From assembly GCA_023078555.1 (NCBI GenBank), contig CM041197.1, forward strand, positions 4,042,310-4,106,309: DNA of 64,000 bases, given 5' to 3'. A model generated the notes under the pieces. The model did no database searches. It was given only the letters and a program-made list of their open reading frames with translations, and was not told the origin of the DNA. How positions within the stretch are numbered: position 1 is the first letter of the stretch; each line of letters starts with the position of its first letter. Below are positions 46,123-61,780 of the stretch, piece by piece. The translations under genes and the position numbers were made by a program. The DNA comes from Ulva prolifera (taxonomy: Eukaryota > Chlorophyta > Ulvophyceae > Ulvales > Ulvaceae).

Positions 46123-49100
46123 ATGGGTGGCAAGGGCGGTCCTCTTGCGTTCTTGAACAAGAAGCCGTGGCATCCTCTGAATCTTAGAAACCAAGAAGAG
46201 ATATGGAAACGGGAGCAGGCATATCTGGCAGAGCTAGAGAAGCGCGATCAGCTTGTCAAGCAGATCGAGGAAGAACGCGAGCAGGAGGACAACGTCACGC
46301 AGTTTCAGAGGCACAAGTACGAACACCTTGTTCCACGGTCTCGATATAATTAAGGATCACTGCACATCGTGTTCTGCTGCGCTGATGCCTTCGATGGTTG
46401 CGCTTCGGACATACTGTCATGGCTCGGCTGAGTTGCAGGCTTGGTGATCAGAGGGTGGAGTGGATGTACCAGGGTGGCTTCGCGGCTCAGGAGGACGCTG
46501 AAAAGCGACAGGAAGAATATCTGCTCGGCAAGACTGTGGACAAGCTGCCAGAGCAGGCAGGCCAAGAGGAGGCAGCTGCACGGGTACATGCTCTCCTCAT
46601 CTTGCGAAGCTGCAGACGCAAAAGCGTACCAAGCGACCTGTGTCATTGAAAAATTCGAATAACATCCACCTGACATGACAGACACATCGCCATTTTTGCA
46701 CCCGGGTGAGGTCATGTGGTAATCCTGCATCTGCATCTTGTATTGGATTTCTCAGGCGATAACACAGCAAGGATCACCATAACATGTACACACTAAATTC
46801 ACGAGAAGACTCATGATGCTGATCGTGTTCCAATCGTCTTGCCCACGTAGCGGTGAGGTGGTTGACATTATCGCCGAAGTCTCGTGTGTGACCCTTCTTA
46901 TCCACTACAGGTTGATGAAGTGGCACAAGGAGCCTCAATTGCTCAGCCTCGTGCTGTAGACTTCACTGCGAACGAGACATGGAGCAGGCTCAATGCTGAT
47001 CCAATGCTGATGATGAAAAAACGGCAACTTGACAAGCAGAAAGAGATTCAAGAGAAGATCAAGATGATCCGACTGCAGGTAAACATTGCCAGCTCCTTTC
47101 TTCTGTCAGCTGCTCTGAATTTTCTTCTTCCTCTGTCAGCTGTTGTGAAAAGAGACGAACGTGAATGTCAAGGACTAAAACAATTCAAGGTAATTGCAAT
47201 CTGACCTCCATGAAGGTCAATTTGTATATGTGATCTGGTAGTTATTTTCGGTCTATGCCTTCCTGCCGTGATAGGCCGAAGTTGTCGCAGCAACACCAGC
47301 AGCACCTCCTGTTCTGTTGTGATGGATGTTTCCTGAACTCCAAGGGTACCCTGCAGAGCCACTGGCAGAAACTGCATGTCAGTGTCTTCATCTCTGGCTC
47401 TTCATCTCTGGCGGTGCAATTGTTTTGCATCACAGTACTGGTGCCACAAGACCTGCATAGCCTTGTGTTGGCACCTGTCATACACATTTGCTGTGTAGCT
47501 GCTGGGGTTGGCCTGCCATGTTGACGGATCTGCAGCAGGTTTCAGAGACTGTAGTGTGTGCCGCCCAACATGTGCCGAATCTGTGGCCTTCCAGAAACTT
47601 GTGACAATGTTTCTGTAGGCAAAGATTCAGAAGAAAGCATCTGCGAAAGTGAGCGGCGTTACAAAGAAAGAGAAGAGCCATAAAAAAGACAAGAAGCACA
47701 AGAAAGAAAAGAGAGAAAAGCGCCACAAGAGCTCAAAGCGGAGGCACTCCAGTACAGACAGCCAGTATGAGCCTTCTCCCCTCACGTTCTCCCCTCATGT
47801 TTCTTCACCTCACAGACTGACATGGTCAGTGCATGAAAGCTTCAAAGAACCATCAACAAGCATGGCCCAGCTGGTCCTACAATCCTAGCTGCCTCTCTGA
47901 TGTTATTCTTGACACAGCAGCATGAATAAATAGCGTACAGCCTCCCAGGCACTCTGCACCGGAACTGTAGATTTTACTTGAATCTTCAGCACAGGCTGAG
48001 AAGGAAGTACCATAGCCCACAGATCCGTGATTGCTGCTGAAATTTGCAGTGTCCATCACTCTAAATGCACGGACGCCACGACCTACGAATCCAGCATCAT
48101 ATCAGTGACTAGCCTTGCCGAAATCGCCAGCGACGCGGCTTCTCCGTTGTGCTGGTCGCATGTGACTTGAACAACCAGCGACTCGTCTCGGATTGTGCTC
48201 TCACCCTGTGCCGCACCCTCATGTGTGCACCTTCGCAAATGCAGCATCCTGGTCTACTCGCAGTCTCAGTCATTGTGATGGTTGCACACCACGTTTCCTC
48301 ACTGTACTCTTGATCTGTAGTCGCAGCAGAGAACATCAGTGGCAACCCATTTAATACAGCTCACGCAGCAGCTGGACAGCAGCCAAGGGAAGCTTTTGCA
48401 AGAACCCCGCACAGCTGTCCACCATGCCTGCCCTGCCCTGGGTGCATCACCAGCATGGCCGTTGCCTGACAGTCTGTGTTGGTGCTCTGCCGCACATTGG
48501 CCCGAGTCCCTGTAATCCGTTGTGCCGGCATGGGCATCGGCGGTGTCCTGAACATCACGCCTGCCAGGCCCCATGTGAGCGACTCTCTATGTGCGTGCTG
48601 CAAGACCGTCCACATCCGAGGTTACACGGCAGCCACGCACAGCCACAGCCACCGTGTGCCACGAGGGGAAGGGCCGCGTGCTGCGGCCGCACTGTCCAGC
48701 CATCGCTCCTGTGCAGCGCTGGTCTTGGCTGCACCCATTCACAGTGCGGCCACAGCGACCCGTTCACATTTAGGGTCGCTCCTGTGCAGCGCTGGTCTTT
48801 GTCACCATAGGCGCCGCGGTGCAGGTCACCATCAGCGTCCCGATCGCCCCCACCCCGCAGCCACGAGAACGATCTGCGGCAGCCGCGTGCGCGCGCCGGC
48901 TCTGGCGAGCGCCACCACGGCGCCGCAGAGCGGCTCCCCGGCCCCCCGGCCATGCCGCGCCGCGACGCCGGCGATCGCGGCCGCAACAGCACGCGGGACC
49001 ACGATGTCGCGGCCGCAGGCCCCGGCGATCGTGGCCGCAACGGCGCGCGGGAGCATGACGTGGCGGCGGAGGGCCCCAGCGGCCATGGCCGGGACAGGCG

Positions 49101-49728
49101 CGCCGGTGCTCACGCACACTCCGCGCGCGGTGGCGACGGCGATTGCCGCGACCGCGACAGGAGCGACCGGCGCCGGGATGCAGAGGGCCGGCGGGATGAC
49201 CGAGAGACCTTGGCGGATGACCATGAGGACGGTGATAGAGATGGCCGCGAGCCTGCAGGACGGCAACGGCGTGCGGCCTCGCCTTCCCGGCCGCAGCGCC
49301 GGTCACGCAGTCGGAGTCCTCGCAGCCACGGGCACCGGCGGCACCGCGACGCGGTTGAGCGCTCCCTTGGGCAGGACCGGGACGACCGGCTCCGGGCGCG
49401 TGAGGGCAAGGGCGCGGAGGAGCCGCGGGCAGGGTACGGGCTGCAGGACGGGCACTTGCCGGAGTACGTGCGGGAGGGGCGGCGCGACGACGCGGAGCTG
49501 ACGCGCAAGGCGCTGGCGGAGCGGGCGGAGGAGCGGGAGCGGGAGCGGGAGGAGGTGCGCGCGCGGGCGGCGGCAGCGCGGAAGAAGCACCGCGTCGGCG
49601 CGCTGAGCGCGGAGGAGCGCGAGGCGCGGCGCGCGGCGATGGCGGAGGCCGCGGCGGACCTCGGGGGCCAGCGGCTGCGCATGCTGCAGCGGGTGCATGA
49701 GGAGGACACGGCGGTGATCTCGGCCGAG
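46123..49728 (+). CDS. CWC25: CWC25 homologue, spliceosome-associated protein (5 exons resolved, 3' end uncertain)
   Basis: CWC25 is a nuclear splicing factor that joins the activated spliceosome and promotes the first transesterification step. Exons: 46123-46316, 46439-46583, 46911-47078, 47619-47764 and 48825-49728, with consistent phases (519 codons). The N-terminus MGGKGGPLAFLNKKPWHPLN followed by a Glu/Lys helix is the CIR_N/CWC25 signature. Exon 2 has VEWMYQGG and EEYLLGKTVDKLP. Exon 3 has NETWSRLNADPMLMMKKRQ. Exon 4 is a Lys-rich helix. Exon 5 is Arg/Asp/Ser-rich (SRSRSPRSHGHRRHRD), with a C-terminal block LSAEEREARRAAMAEAAADL typical of the family. A GTGTGC donor follows 49728. Without splicing, the frame would run to 49797. 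A candidate last exon at 50368-50442 (RKDTEEYLRSEEKRTLLASR) fits in phase but is not clearly conserved. The RS-like middle is long for the family. Confidence 0.88.
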
Positions 49729-52535
<2,807 letters not shown>

Positions 52536-54009
52536 AAGAGACACATGTATCCGTGCTCGAGGGCAAACTGCCACCATTCATGACAAATGCCTTCTTACGC
52601 GCCTTGCATCGGTGTTATTGAATTGATTCTGCTTTTGCGTTTCTTGGCGCAAACAAGAAGCGCCGAGATGGTACATGTTCTTGTGCTGCCCGCTGTTGAT
52701 GACGCCGACGATCTTGAGAGGGCAAAGTAACACACCCGTGCAGGCACCGACCAGCCAATGCTAGCATCACCATCGCAGTGTGCACGACCGTACGGTGGCT
52801 GTGTTGCCGGTTGTGCCATGAAAGGTAGTGTGGCATGGGGCGTATCAGGAGAGTGTATCAAATGGGCCAGCCGTCAGATTTGCATATCAAATGCACAGCA
52901 AAGACCCACATTCAGACATGCACACTGTGTCAAGTTCATCCCAAATTCAGGATATCTCCTCGGCTATGGGCCCACCTACTGGGTGCATGTGTCTAATCTG
53001 TAGTGAGGAACTGAAGCCGCCTTGCGGTGGCCAAGGCCAATGAGACTGTAGCCAGCCCTGATCACAATTGTAGGATAGTGTCCCGTTGTTAAGTCTACAA
53101 TGTGGAGGTGCAGATAAGCCAGTCTCGCTGCACGCTATACGCACTCACGTAGGCCAGTGCTGGAAGAACTGTCTCTACATCGCAGTGTACATAGTCACCT
53201 GAGGAAGCTCCAACGGCCATGCATTGCATGTGCACCGCGCCATCGCTGAGGTGTGGATCACAGGCACATGCAGCGCTGCGTAGCCCATGCGACACCCCAC
53301 CTGAGGACCTTGCATAGATCCCCCACCTACAGCAAATGATATGGACGTGCCATCATCACGTCCGTCACATGCATTCAGCTATCACATAGCGTATGCCCGG
53401 CAGCCAACACACGCCTTCCAACCTACTGATATGGCTTTCTTGCAGAGCTCCTAGGCTCCTAGGCTGAGCTCATGCGCAACGCACAGGGCTGTTCGTTTGT
53501 TTGCACTGGTTTTCCACGGCAAAGTTCTGGGACTCTTGTAGCAAAGCAGCTGCTTCATGTTCCTCGTGCGTGGCAGTGTGTGTCGGAGCCTCCAGCTCTG
53601 CAACTTACTGTTGCCAATGATGTGTCACGCGTGATGTCCGTGGAAGGGGATGGAACCTCGACTACCTGAATTGATGACCAGCATGCGTGCAGTTGGTACA
53701 AGGTGCTGTGTTTCTGCTGAATTTGTCCCCTACGCGAAAGGACATAAATGGGCTACTGGTGATGAAAGGGCGCAGGAAGAAGTGGATGTGTGCGTCTTCT
53801 AACTAAGTCTGAAAAATCAATGTCATGCAACATGTGTTTGTAGACCGTGTGGCAACTCTCTGACATGCACATCCGCAGCTTGGAATGTACATTTCCCGGT
53901 AAACAGAACTTCACAGAACAGCAATAGTGCCAAACCTTACAAGTGCACGTGTCCACGTTAGCTGCAACAGTCATGTGCATGTCAAGTGAACTACAATGGG
54001 GCTGTGCCC
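52536..54009. other. No gene seen
   Basis: Intergenic; short open frames only. Confidence 0.4.
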
Positions 54010-56450
54010 CTACGAGACGAATTCCGCAGTGGCAGCCTGTTCCTCATCATCGGAGACGAATTCCACAGTGGCAGCCTTCTCTTGATCATCGGTCACAGTC
54101 AAGTATACAGAAACACAGTCGCGCACGGCGTCAGGGCTGTCAGACATTGCCAGGTACCAGTCACGCACGTCGGCCGCTGTCTTACCCATACTTTCATGCA
54201 ACACCATTAGCATGGTGCCTGGGCTGGAGGGATTCTCAATGAACCTCCACAGGCCTTTCTTGGCGGGGTCACGATGCGCGATAACGCGCAGGCTGTGTTG
54301 TTTATCACCGAATGAGTCGCTGTCGTAGAGGCGCTGTGCGGTTAGGTACCTGCACTTGCGTACCATTCAGGAACGCCACAAGATTCTTGATATGGATGTC
54401 CCACCAAAGAATGCTGACGAAATTGGTCTTTGGGGACATTGGCAGCTCAGACACAGGTAGCGGAACGTGCTGGCAATGCTTACACACATCAAAGAAGAAG
54501 TACACTGATGAATGCCTGATGACTGATGATGCTTGATGACTGATGAAGGCCTTGATGAAGGACTTCACCAGTGTACACAGGTGCCATGAAAATGGTGAAA
54601 GGTGCCGGGAGCGCCCAAAATATTCCCTGAGCTGGCATTTGGCACATATTCTAAACGCAAAAGCTTTGGCCACACGGGCTCGCGAATGACACTACGTGCA
54701 CCATCGCTGCAGGCCACCCTGCTCACCATGGCAGAAAGTTTCCTTCCGTTGCCCGATCAAGTAGACACACCAACATGTGAAGGACCGGCTGCAAGATGGC
54801 AGCCCTCAAACTAAGCTTGAGAAACACATTGCTTAGGAAGAGAACCCAACGCTGCTGCTGAAAATGAAGGGCCAGGTGTGGGAGCTTACCAATTACTGGG
54901 CTTGGAACTAAGCAAGTTGAACTCCACAAACATGATGTACGTTTGGGGGCCGTCGGGCGAGGCATGCCGGCGGACATCGAACAACGTGCCCGTGCCCATG
55001 TACTCGATTCCAGACACGTACTGGCTGGCTGCTGCGCGGGTGTCCGCTGTGTACTCCTCTCCCAGTGCCATGTAGTACTTGCCGGCCACCTTCAGCTTGC
55101 TCATGTACGGCACGTCCGGCCCGGAAGACCTGCAGGACAAGAGTTGCTCGATTTGATGTCGCATTCTGGTGCATCCACCTGCGCAGCGAGTGCAGATGGT
55201 GTATGAGTGTGCGAAGAGTACCTCAGACTGAGCGGATACTGGACGCTTACCGCCAACCAGGACTCCTTGCGTGAATGCACACGTGAATGAGGGCATACGA
55301 AGTGCACGCTGAGAGTGGAAATTTCAGATAACATCTATTTGGGTCATCTGGAACAGGAAGAGGTTTTCTGAATTCTGGTTTTCTGTGTAAGGTTCAAATC
55401 ATACTGATGGGTGTTGCGCACACGACGATTGCCACGCATGCGATTGCAATGTGACAGATTTTCAGCCCTTGAGGAACATCCCCATGAAGTGAGCATCCAG
55501 CAAGGGACCAACTTTGAAACATGTTTGGTAAACTGACATGGACAAGGCGGAGGCCAAGATCTTGGCCAAGGTCTTGTCCTGACCGGCGCCGATACGAAGA
55601 ACAGCGAGATGGTATTGCAATATAGCATCACATCACATCAAGTCAGAACTCACATCGCTCACAAGTGTGGCTACATCGAGAGAGAAGACGCAGATGCACT
55701 TCTTCTGGAGAAGCAAGTGCAAATAGGGATGCACCTACAGATGCACCTGGATGCATGCATGTGTATTTGGACCTTCATGTATCACACACCGACCTCCACA
55801 AACCTATACCACCAACGGTAGTGTTCGTGTGTGTGTGAGTGTGTGTTGCAGTTGATTCGGATGAGATTCGGTTTCAGTATTTGTTTTCTCCCGTTCACTC
55901 TTTTGTAATACCACCAACGGTGACGGTGACAGTGACAACGTGGAGTGAGACAGCATAGTGAACAAACATGTACCATAAGCAGGGTGCATTTCGTCTGCGG
56001 AAAAGACAACGTCCTCTGCAACTCCTCTGCAACTCCGTGCCCAAACATGCATATGGGACATTCGTTCATACTTCAAGCCAGCCGCAGGGTCCAGTCGACT
56101 GCCTGATTCTAGAACTACCCGACAGCATGGCAAGGAGTTCCCGCCCCGCTCGCACACATTGTCCCACCATGAATGCCGAATCTGATGCATTGAAGCGTGG
56201 CAAGCTCGTCTGCGTGGTTCCTGCATGTTGTGCATGCATGTGGCGCTTGGAATCATGCATGGCAGAGTCGTTCGGAGGAGACATGGTGGATTGCTGGAAG
56301 AGATCGAGCGCACTCTGTGGCAATGGCATCATGTGAGCCGAGGGAGGCCACTCCGGGGTAGCTGCGGAGTGTGTCCACAGTGTCCACAGGAGCTCCAGCC
56401 ACGCCAGCCGCGACCAGCGCGAACAATGAAGCTACCGTGAAGCTCCGCAT
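54010..56450 (-). CDS. Secreted protein family, gene B (3 exons, 238 aa)
   Basis: Member of the same unrecognised family as genes A and C. Exons: 56450-56314 (137 bases), 55129-54890 (240) and 54349-54010 (340). Donors are GA|GTGCGC and TG|GTAAGC, acceptors TGCAG, and both introns interrupt codons after the second base. Exon 1 encodes a signal peptide (MRSFTVASLFALVAAGVAGA) and VDTVDTLRS. Exon 2 starts SSGPDVPYMSKLKVAGKYYM and runs to FNLLSSKPSNW. Exon 3 has YLTAQRLYDSDSFGDK, GLWRFIENPSSPGTMLMVL, DWYLAMSDSPDA and DCVSVYLTVTDD. The C-terminus carries a small duplication (AATVEFVSDDEEQAATAEFVS), visible in DNA as GAATTCC(G/A)CAGTGGCAGCC at 54019 and 54059. GKYYMALG, NWYLTAQR and DWYLAMSD form a thrice-recurring motif 70-80 residues apart. 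Intron 1 is 1.2 kb and contains the LINE tail at 55819. Start: first ATG, followed at once by the signal peptide. Confidence 0.8.
55806..55921 (+). mobile_element. 90-bp LINE tail with 13-bp duplication, in gene B intron 1
   Basis: 55819-55908 contains GTGTTCGTGTGTGTGTGAGT…TTCTCCCGTTCACTCTTTTG and TAA. It is flanked by TACCACCAACGGT at 55806-55818 and 55909-55921. It lies antisense within the first intron of gene B. Confidence 0.88.
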
Positions 56451-56489
56451 GTTTGATATGCTTGTCGCTAAAAAAGGATGTTTGGGCCA

Positions 56490-56518
56490 GGTGCAGGGAT
56501 CCTGCACGTCATCCATCA
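56490..56518 (-). promoter_or_regulatory. Conserved palindromic block upstream of gene B
   Basis: GTGCAGGGATCCTGCAC (56491-56507) is a 17-base palindrome with an unpaired centre, 41 bases before the ATG. The block, with its flank (CATCCATCA), is shared with gene C upstream DNA at 63635-63663. The bases between it and the ATG are otherwise mostly diverged. Confidence 0.6.
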
Positions 56519-58549
56519 ACATGAAGGATGTTCACGTCCATACAAAAGCCACCAGAACAGCCACACCTTCTGTGTGGAACAAGACTGTACGTGTTCGATC
56601 CATTATGCGCGAAAATCCCGTCTGAAGACTGACTTACATGCCGTGCGCAGGGTTGGGGGCAAGTCTAACCCATGCATATGCTCCTGATACAAAACACGAG
56701 ATTTGCGTGACAAGAACGACAAGATTATGCGTTCATGACTGTTGCATTCTTTGGAACCCCTGCACCTCGTGGTGTGCGTTGGCTACGTCGACAGCATGGC
56801 GTAATGTGTGGCCGTCTGTGATTGGCAGCGGCGCCGTCTGTGCTTGGCAGCGGCAGCACGCGTGTGCGCGCCAGCGGCGCGCATGTTACGATCTGCCAGA
56901 GTCTAAATCAGCCGAAGATCCTGTTACCTCAAGGCGGGTCCGATTCGACAGTCCCAGTGGCTGCACGACCACACAAAGCATGCGCGCGGTCGCATCCACA
57001 TGCATGTGTCTTATTCCGTACACTAGTCAGTCTTATTCCGTACACTAGAGCTCGTGTACACGTGTGTCAGGCGTCGAGAAATCAAATGGCGAGCGCAACA
57101 GCCAGCAGTGACTCAGATGTGATGCGGCCAGCAGCGTATGCTGCAGCTGCATCTCTGCATGAACCGGGGTCTGTCCAAAGATTGCGGACGTTCATATCAA
57201 GGCTGCCGGCCTGCCGCGGCCGCGGCCGCTGCATGGACATGCAACGTGATGGAACGGAATCGCTTTTCGGTTTAGGCCGCGCGGTGTAACATGTGGGTCG
57301 CCTCCACCTCATTTGACTCAGAAATCCAGGGCAGCATACAGAATGCGCTTTGATTTTGAGAGATCCACGGGCGTGCTCCATCATAGTTGCAGGCCCAGAT
57401 GCAAGAAGCAGTGCGCACCGGTCCCGTGTGGCGCTTGGAAGCTTGATTTATGTGGGTTGGAAGCTGGATGTGTGTTACAAGGACAATGGTAGCGATGGAG
57501 GTCGCATTTGATGTGGATGTGCATGGATGTGAAGCGTCGTGTAGAGCTAAAACTACAGCGTGATGGACACTGTCTTATGCAGGCGACCACTTTACTTTGT
57601 GGAAGGCTGGCACAAGGAGCCGCGGCAAGAAGTTTCACTCCGTTCCATGGCTACCGGCGCATCTGCAATTCCCCGGTTCCGGAATCCCGACAACTGCCTC
57701 ACAACCGCACACCATTATTGCTGCGACACTTGAATATCGCAGTGCTGTAAAGCAATTTCCATACCACTGACTACTCTCCTCTAGTGTCGCCCGAGTGCGA
57801 TCCCCAATGTATCGCGTTGTGAATGTTGCGGGCCCTGACTCGGATATGCAGCTGCGCGAGTGTTGACTGCTGGAGAACGGCGCTGCTGCAGCGTGGATGA
57901 TGCGTGTGCTAGATGGAATCTTGTGTAGGCACCTGGCACATGCAGCGCCACGCCGTCGGAACAACCTAGGCATGAACTGTCAGAAGCCGCCATCAGATCG
58001 GAGAGCTTTAAAGCTTTAAAGGGAAATTTTGGAGTCACTGGCGAGCGAACAAAATCCCACTCAAACAACATATGCACCAAGCAGCGGATCGAGCACGCCT
58101 CGTGTGAAGCGGTCCCCTTCTTGCGATGTTTCGAATTCGGTGCTCGGGTGAATCTTGCGGGTGTGTGACTCAGCTACCGAGTTCATCTATTTCTGGAACA
58201 CTCCGTACGTAATCTGGATCGATCGGCCGCCGATCGGCTGCCAGATATCTTCACGGGAGTGGGGTCGCCGGCGCCTCGCCGCGGCTTGAGATGCGCACTG
58301 TCTGCTCGAAGCTGTCGTGGCGTCGAGAGGCGATTCGACGGGCACATCACAATACAACAGACCGACAAATGGGCTCAGATAAACATGGCTCTGTTTATCC
58401 CCTGCAGGGAAGCACCGGCTCTGCTTCAAGCTGACGGTCACAAGCTCGAGCTCGAGGTTGTCCGCTGGATTGTGCCTTTGCGTTGATGTGAGGACCGGTG
58501 TCACAAGCCAGTGAATGTGTGTCAACAAACACGGCAATGCAAGCATCCT
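56519..58549. other. No gene seen; small tandem repeats
   Basis: No coding region recognised. A 22-base tandem duplication lies at 57008-57047 (GTCTTATTCCGTACACTAG core), and another CGTCTGTG(A/C)TTGGCAGCGGC duplication near 56812-56852. Confidence 0.4.
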
Positions 58550-58690
58550 GCTGGACTGAGGTGTGGGCACGGTTATTCATGTAGTGGTTGTGTGTGTTAC
58601 AAGGACAAAGTTTGCAGGGCAGGTAGAGCAACAGCCAGAGGAACCACACACCCATGTAACCTGTAGACTTTGTCCTTGTAACACACCCAT
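58550..58690 (+). mobile_element. LINE subfamily 2 tail and inverted copy
   Basis: ATCCTGCTGGACTGAGGTGT…TGTGTTACAAGGACAAAG matches the 3' end of the fragment at 35340-35405, including the last coding bases. The same 18-base word recurs inverted at about 58669-58686 (CTTTGTCCTTGTAACACA), about 70 bases away. Confidence 0.65.
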
Positions 58691-61600
58691 GCAACCAGCC
58701 ACACATCAGCACACCGTGCTTCGTTCCGGGTTTCACGGATGGGGAAGCCCCCGTGTGTGTTGTCCCGGCGCCCGGGGCTGGCCTGATCGGGGCATTGGGG
58801 CGGGGGTCCTGGGGGCCCCCGGCGGCTTCCGTGTGGGGCCGGCGCCGGCCGGGCCGCTGCATGGGGCTGCCGCGGCCGCGCGGGCGGCGGGGTCGTGGGG
58901 TCGTGTGGCCTGTTGGCGTGTGGGTTTGTGGGTGCTTGGGTGTGTGTTTGGGTTTGGGTCTGGGCCGCGTGCGGGTGCGTAGGTGCGTGGATCGGGGTTC
59001 AGTGTGTGGTTCGTGTTGTAGTGTGTGGGAGCGTGGGGTGTGTGGGTGCTTGTTGTGCCTTGGCGTTGGCTGTTGCTCTCCTGCTGCGTGCGCGTTGCGT
59101 TGTTCGTGCTCTCCCTTTTGGTCCTAGCGGTGCTACCGGCCCCTCCGGCTTTTCCTTTTTAACACATCAGCACACCATGCAACGTCATCAGCACCTGCGC
59201 TGGCTACAGCCACACATGCACAGCCACAAAGAAGCCCCCACACTTGTCCGTGTGCTTTCTCGTCCTGGCGGTGCTACCTGCCCCTTCAAGCCGAAGTTCG
59301 GCTTTGCTTTGCCAACATCACTTTGCTTTGCTGACACCCACAAGCACGCCCGTCCAACCTCCCCCGGCCTCCAGCCCGGCGGTAGAGCCTCCAGCCCGGC
59401 GGCAGAGCCCTGAAATACGAGCTGAGCTCACGTTGCTGTGGTGCCTTCATGGTGGCTGTGTCTGCGGGGGCCGCACACCAGTCCCCGATCTTGGCATGAT
59501 GTACGTATTCACGCAGACGGAGTCACTGCCGGATGGACGCATAGTGCATGCAGTGGGACACTGATCATGGGCAGACGCCCAAGTGTGGAAGTTGTACGCA
59601 GTGCTGTGTTGCTTTGCAGCATTTTTAAGGGATGCCACCCAAGAAATAGACCCGGATCATCGGAATTATTCTATGTGATCGGCCCGATGACCCAACAATG
59701 GTTGTAGCAGCGATACAACCATGCAACGGCCGCCTTGAGATCCGCAAAGAAGCAGAGTGATGCGGTTGAGATGTGTTTTTCCATGTGAAGGGCAGCAGCT
59801 GTTGGTGGCAACTGCAAGGACGAGGTTGAGAAACTTGGGCTTGGCCTGGCACTCAATTGCCATGGCAGACTAGCTACAGGCCTTGCTCAGGTGTATGGAG
59901 TCCATACTATGGACGCTGCAGTGTCTAATGGTGCTCCAATCCCGCAAGCCCGTGTGAACACGACGTTTTGCGAAGCAGGCTCTACAGCTAGGGCCTCCGC
60001 CACCATCTGCTATGCCCCGTGCATCTGACGGTCTGACGGCCGGTAGAGTCAGCTGCGCAGGGGGTTTCAAGTTAACCTCATGTGTATGTTAGACAGCCGG
60101 CGCATGGACATACAGAATCCGGAGCTACAGACTCGTTGTGGGAATAAACAGGTGATCTGTCACTTGTTGTATTGGCCTTTGCTCAATACATACACAGCAC
60201 CTGTGCATTCTCTGTTCAGACAAGATTACATGTGCTAAGTTGTCTCACCTGTGGGAATAAACAGGTGATCTGTCACTTGTTGTATTGGCCTTTGCTCAAT
60301 ACATACACAGCACCTGCAGCATCTGTTCTATGAACTCTATGCTACCCACAGTTCTCACAAATGACACTCAGCACACGAACACAACATGCAGTCCAAACTA
60401 CCGTAGCTGGATGTGCATACCTGTGCATTCTCTGTTCAGACAAGATGTCTGCTACAGAGTGCACGGCTGCATATATACCATTTCCACGCACACACCATGG
60501 TGCACAGAGCACAACACTGTGGCTCTGTGGAGCTCAGATCTACCAAATCATCCACACCATCACATCATACTATACCATAGGATGTGTGGTGCTCTCACAC
60601 GACTGCGTACGCGTCGTGTCACGCATCATGCCAGGCATCTGCCTGCATGCGTGTGTGTTGACTCGTTTTCCTGAGTCTTCACTGTCCGTCTCACGTGTGC
60701 ATGCAACACTAATAGAGGACAATCGGCCAATGAGGCAGCCACTGCTGCACCTCACATTTGACTACAACATTAGCATGACTCATTCCCACAGCCCAGAGAA
60801 GTCTGTGCTGCCACACTCGTTCGGAACCAACGTTGTTCACAGCGATCAATCCCTCCATAGGACAGCGGAAAAAAGCAATGCAAATCATGCAAGTCTCATC
60901 TACTCAGCAGGGTTGTGCTGCATGCTGATCCTTTGACGGGTTGGGACGGGGGGGGCTGGGAGGCCAGCCAGCTCAGAGTTGAAGATGTGTCCGGGGGATG
61001 AACTGCTATAGGTTACTGTGTTGACTTCTATAAACACGCTTGCGTACGCCACTAAATCACTGTGGCCACGTGGCCCCGCATGGCCCCTGGCCCCACCAGT
61101 ATATCAGGATTCTCGGATGGTTGTGGCTACCGGCGCGATGTGTGTCAAAATCCCGACAGCCTGACCCAAGCTCCGGGGTCTGCTTTGCTGTTCTTGTGGT
61201 CTATTCCCGGCATGATGTTCATTGCCATGCCAATGCGGGTGTGTGCATGCATGTGTAGGCTGGCACTCGAGTGCGTGTTGGGAGGGGCACAGTTGATGAG
61301 ACGAGGGCGCAATGGCTGACCATTAAGTTCCGTGTGTGCTGCAAAATCAGGGGCACCGCACACACAAGCAACCGCGATCTTCTCATGGAACACTCTTCTC
61401 GAACTGAAAACGCAGCAGTCTCTGAAGACCTTTGTACTCAAGCACTCTTCACACACGCACACCCTCAACCAGGGCCCCTGCACGGGCGTGCTTGAGGAGG
61501 TTGGAGTGCGTAGAGTTTCTGCAGTGGGGATCCGTGTTTCATGGCGAGGCTGCACGGTTGTGGGTGACGGATCAGAGCTGTGATGGTGTTGTCGGTTGCG

Positions 61601-61780
61601 TTACAACTCAGCTCGATAAGATGAATGCAGAGCTTGACATGCACATCACCCAGGAGGAACAGATTGCACGGATATGAGATCAGTGCCACGAAACAGGCAC
61701 CCCTGCCAGTGGCCACATCTAGCTGCTGGCGGCACCCCCCATCCAATGCGCACGATCCTATCTACAACAACGTCATGCCT
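58691..61780. other. No gene seen
   Basis: The GT-rich stretch 58750-59130 is open in more than one frame but is low-complexity. At 59376-59415 a 20-base GC-rich unit (CCTCCAGCCCGGCGG…) is repeated twice. The rest is unremarkable apart from the duplication at 60138. Confidence 0.4.
60138..60446 (+). repeat. 66-bp direct duplication and 26-bp satellite copy
   Basis: Exact 66-base copies at 60138-60203 and 60251-60316 (GTGGGAATAAACAGGTGATC … CACCTG). A 26-base word (CTGTGCATTCTCTGTTCAGA…) occurs at 60201-60226 and 60421-60446. The pattern implies two recent overlapping duplications. Confidence 0.9.

Noticed and set aside
55400-55630. Extra exon of gene B inside intron 1
   Set aside because: The three-exon model already matches genes A and C in size and phase; frames here show no similarity to the family.
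57008-57047. Tandem CACTAG hexamers as transposon termini
   Set aside because: They lie in a 22-base tandem duplication without the conserved subterminal sequence of the CACTA ends.
58753-59127. 124-codon plus frame rich in Gly, Cys and Val
   Set aside because: GT/GC low-complexity sequence related to the dispersed repeat; no splice partners or domain.
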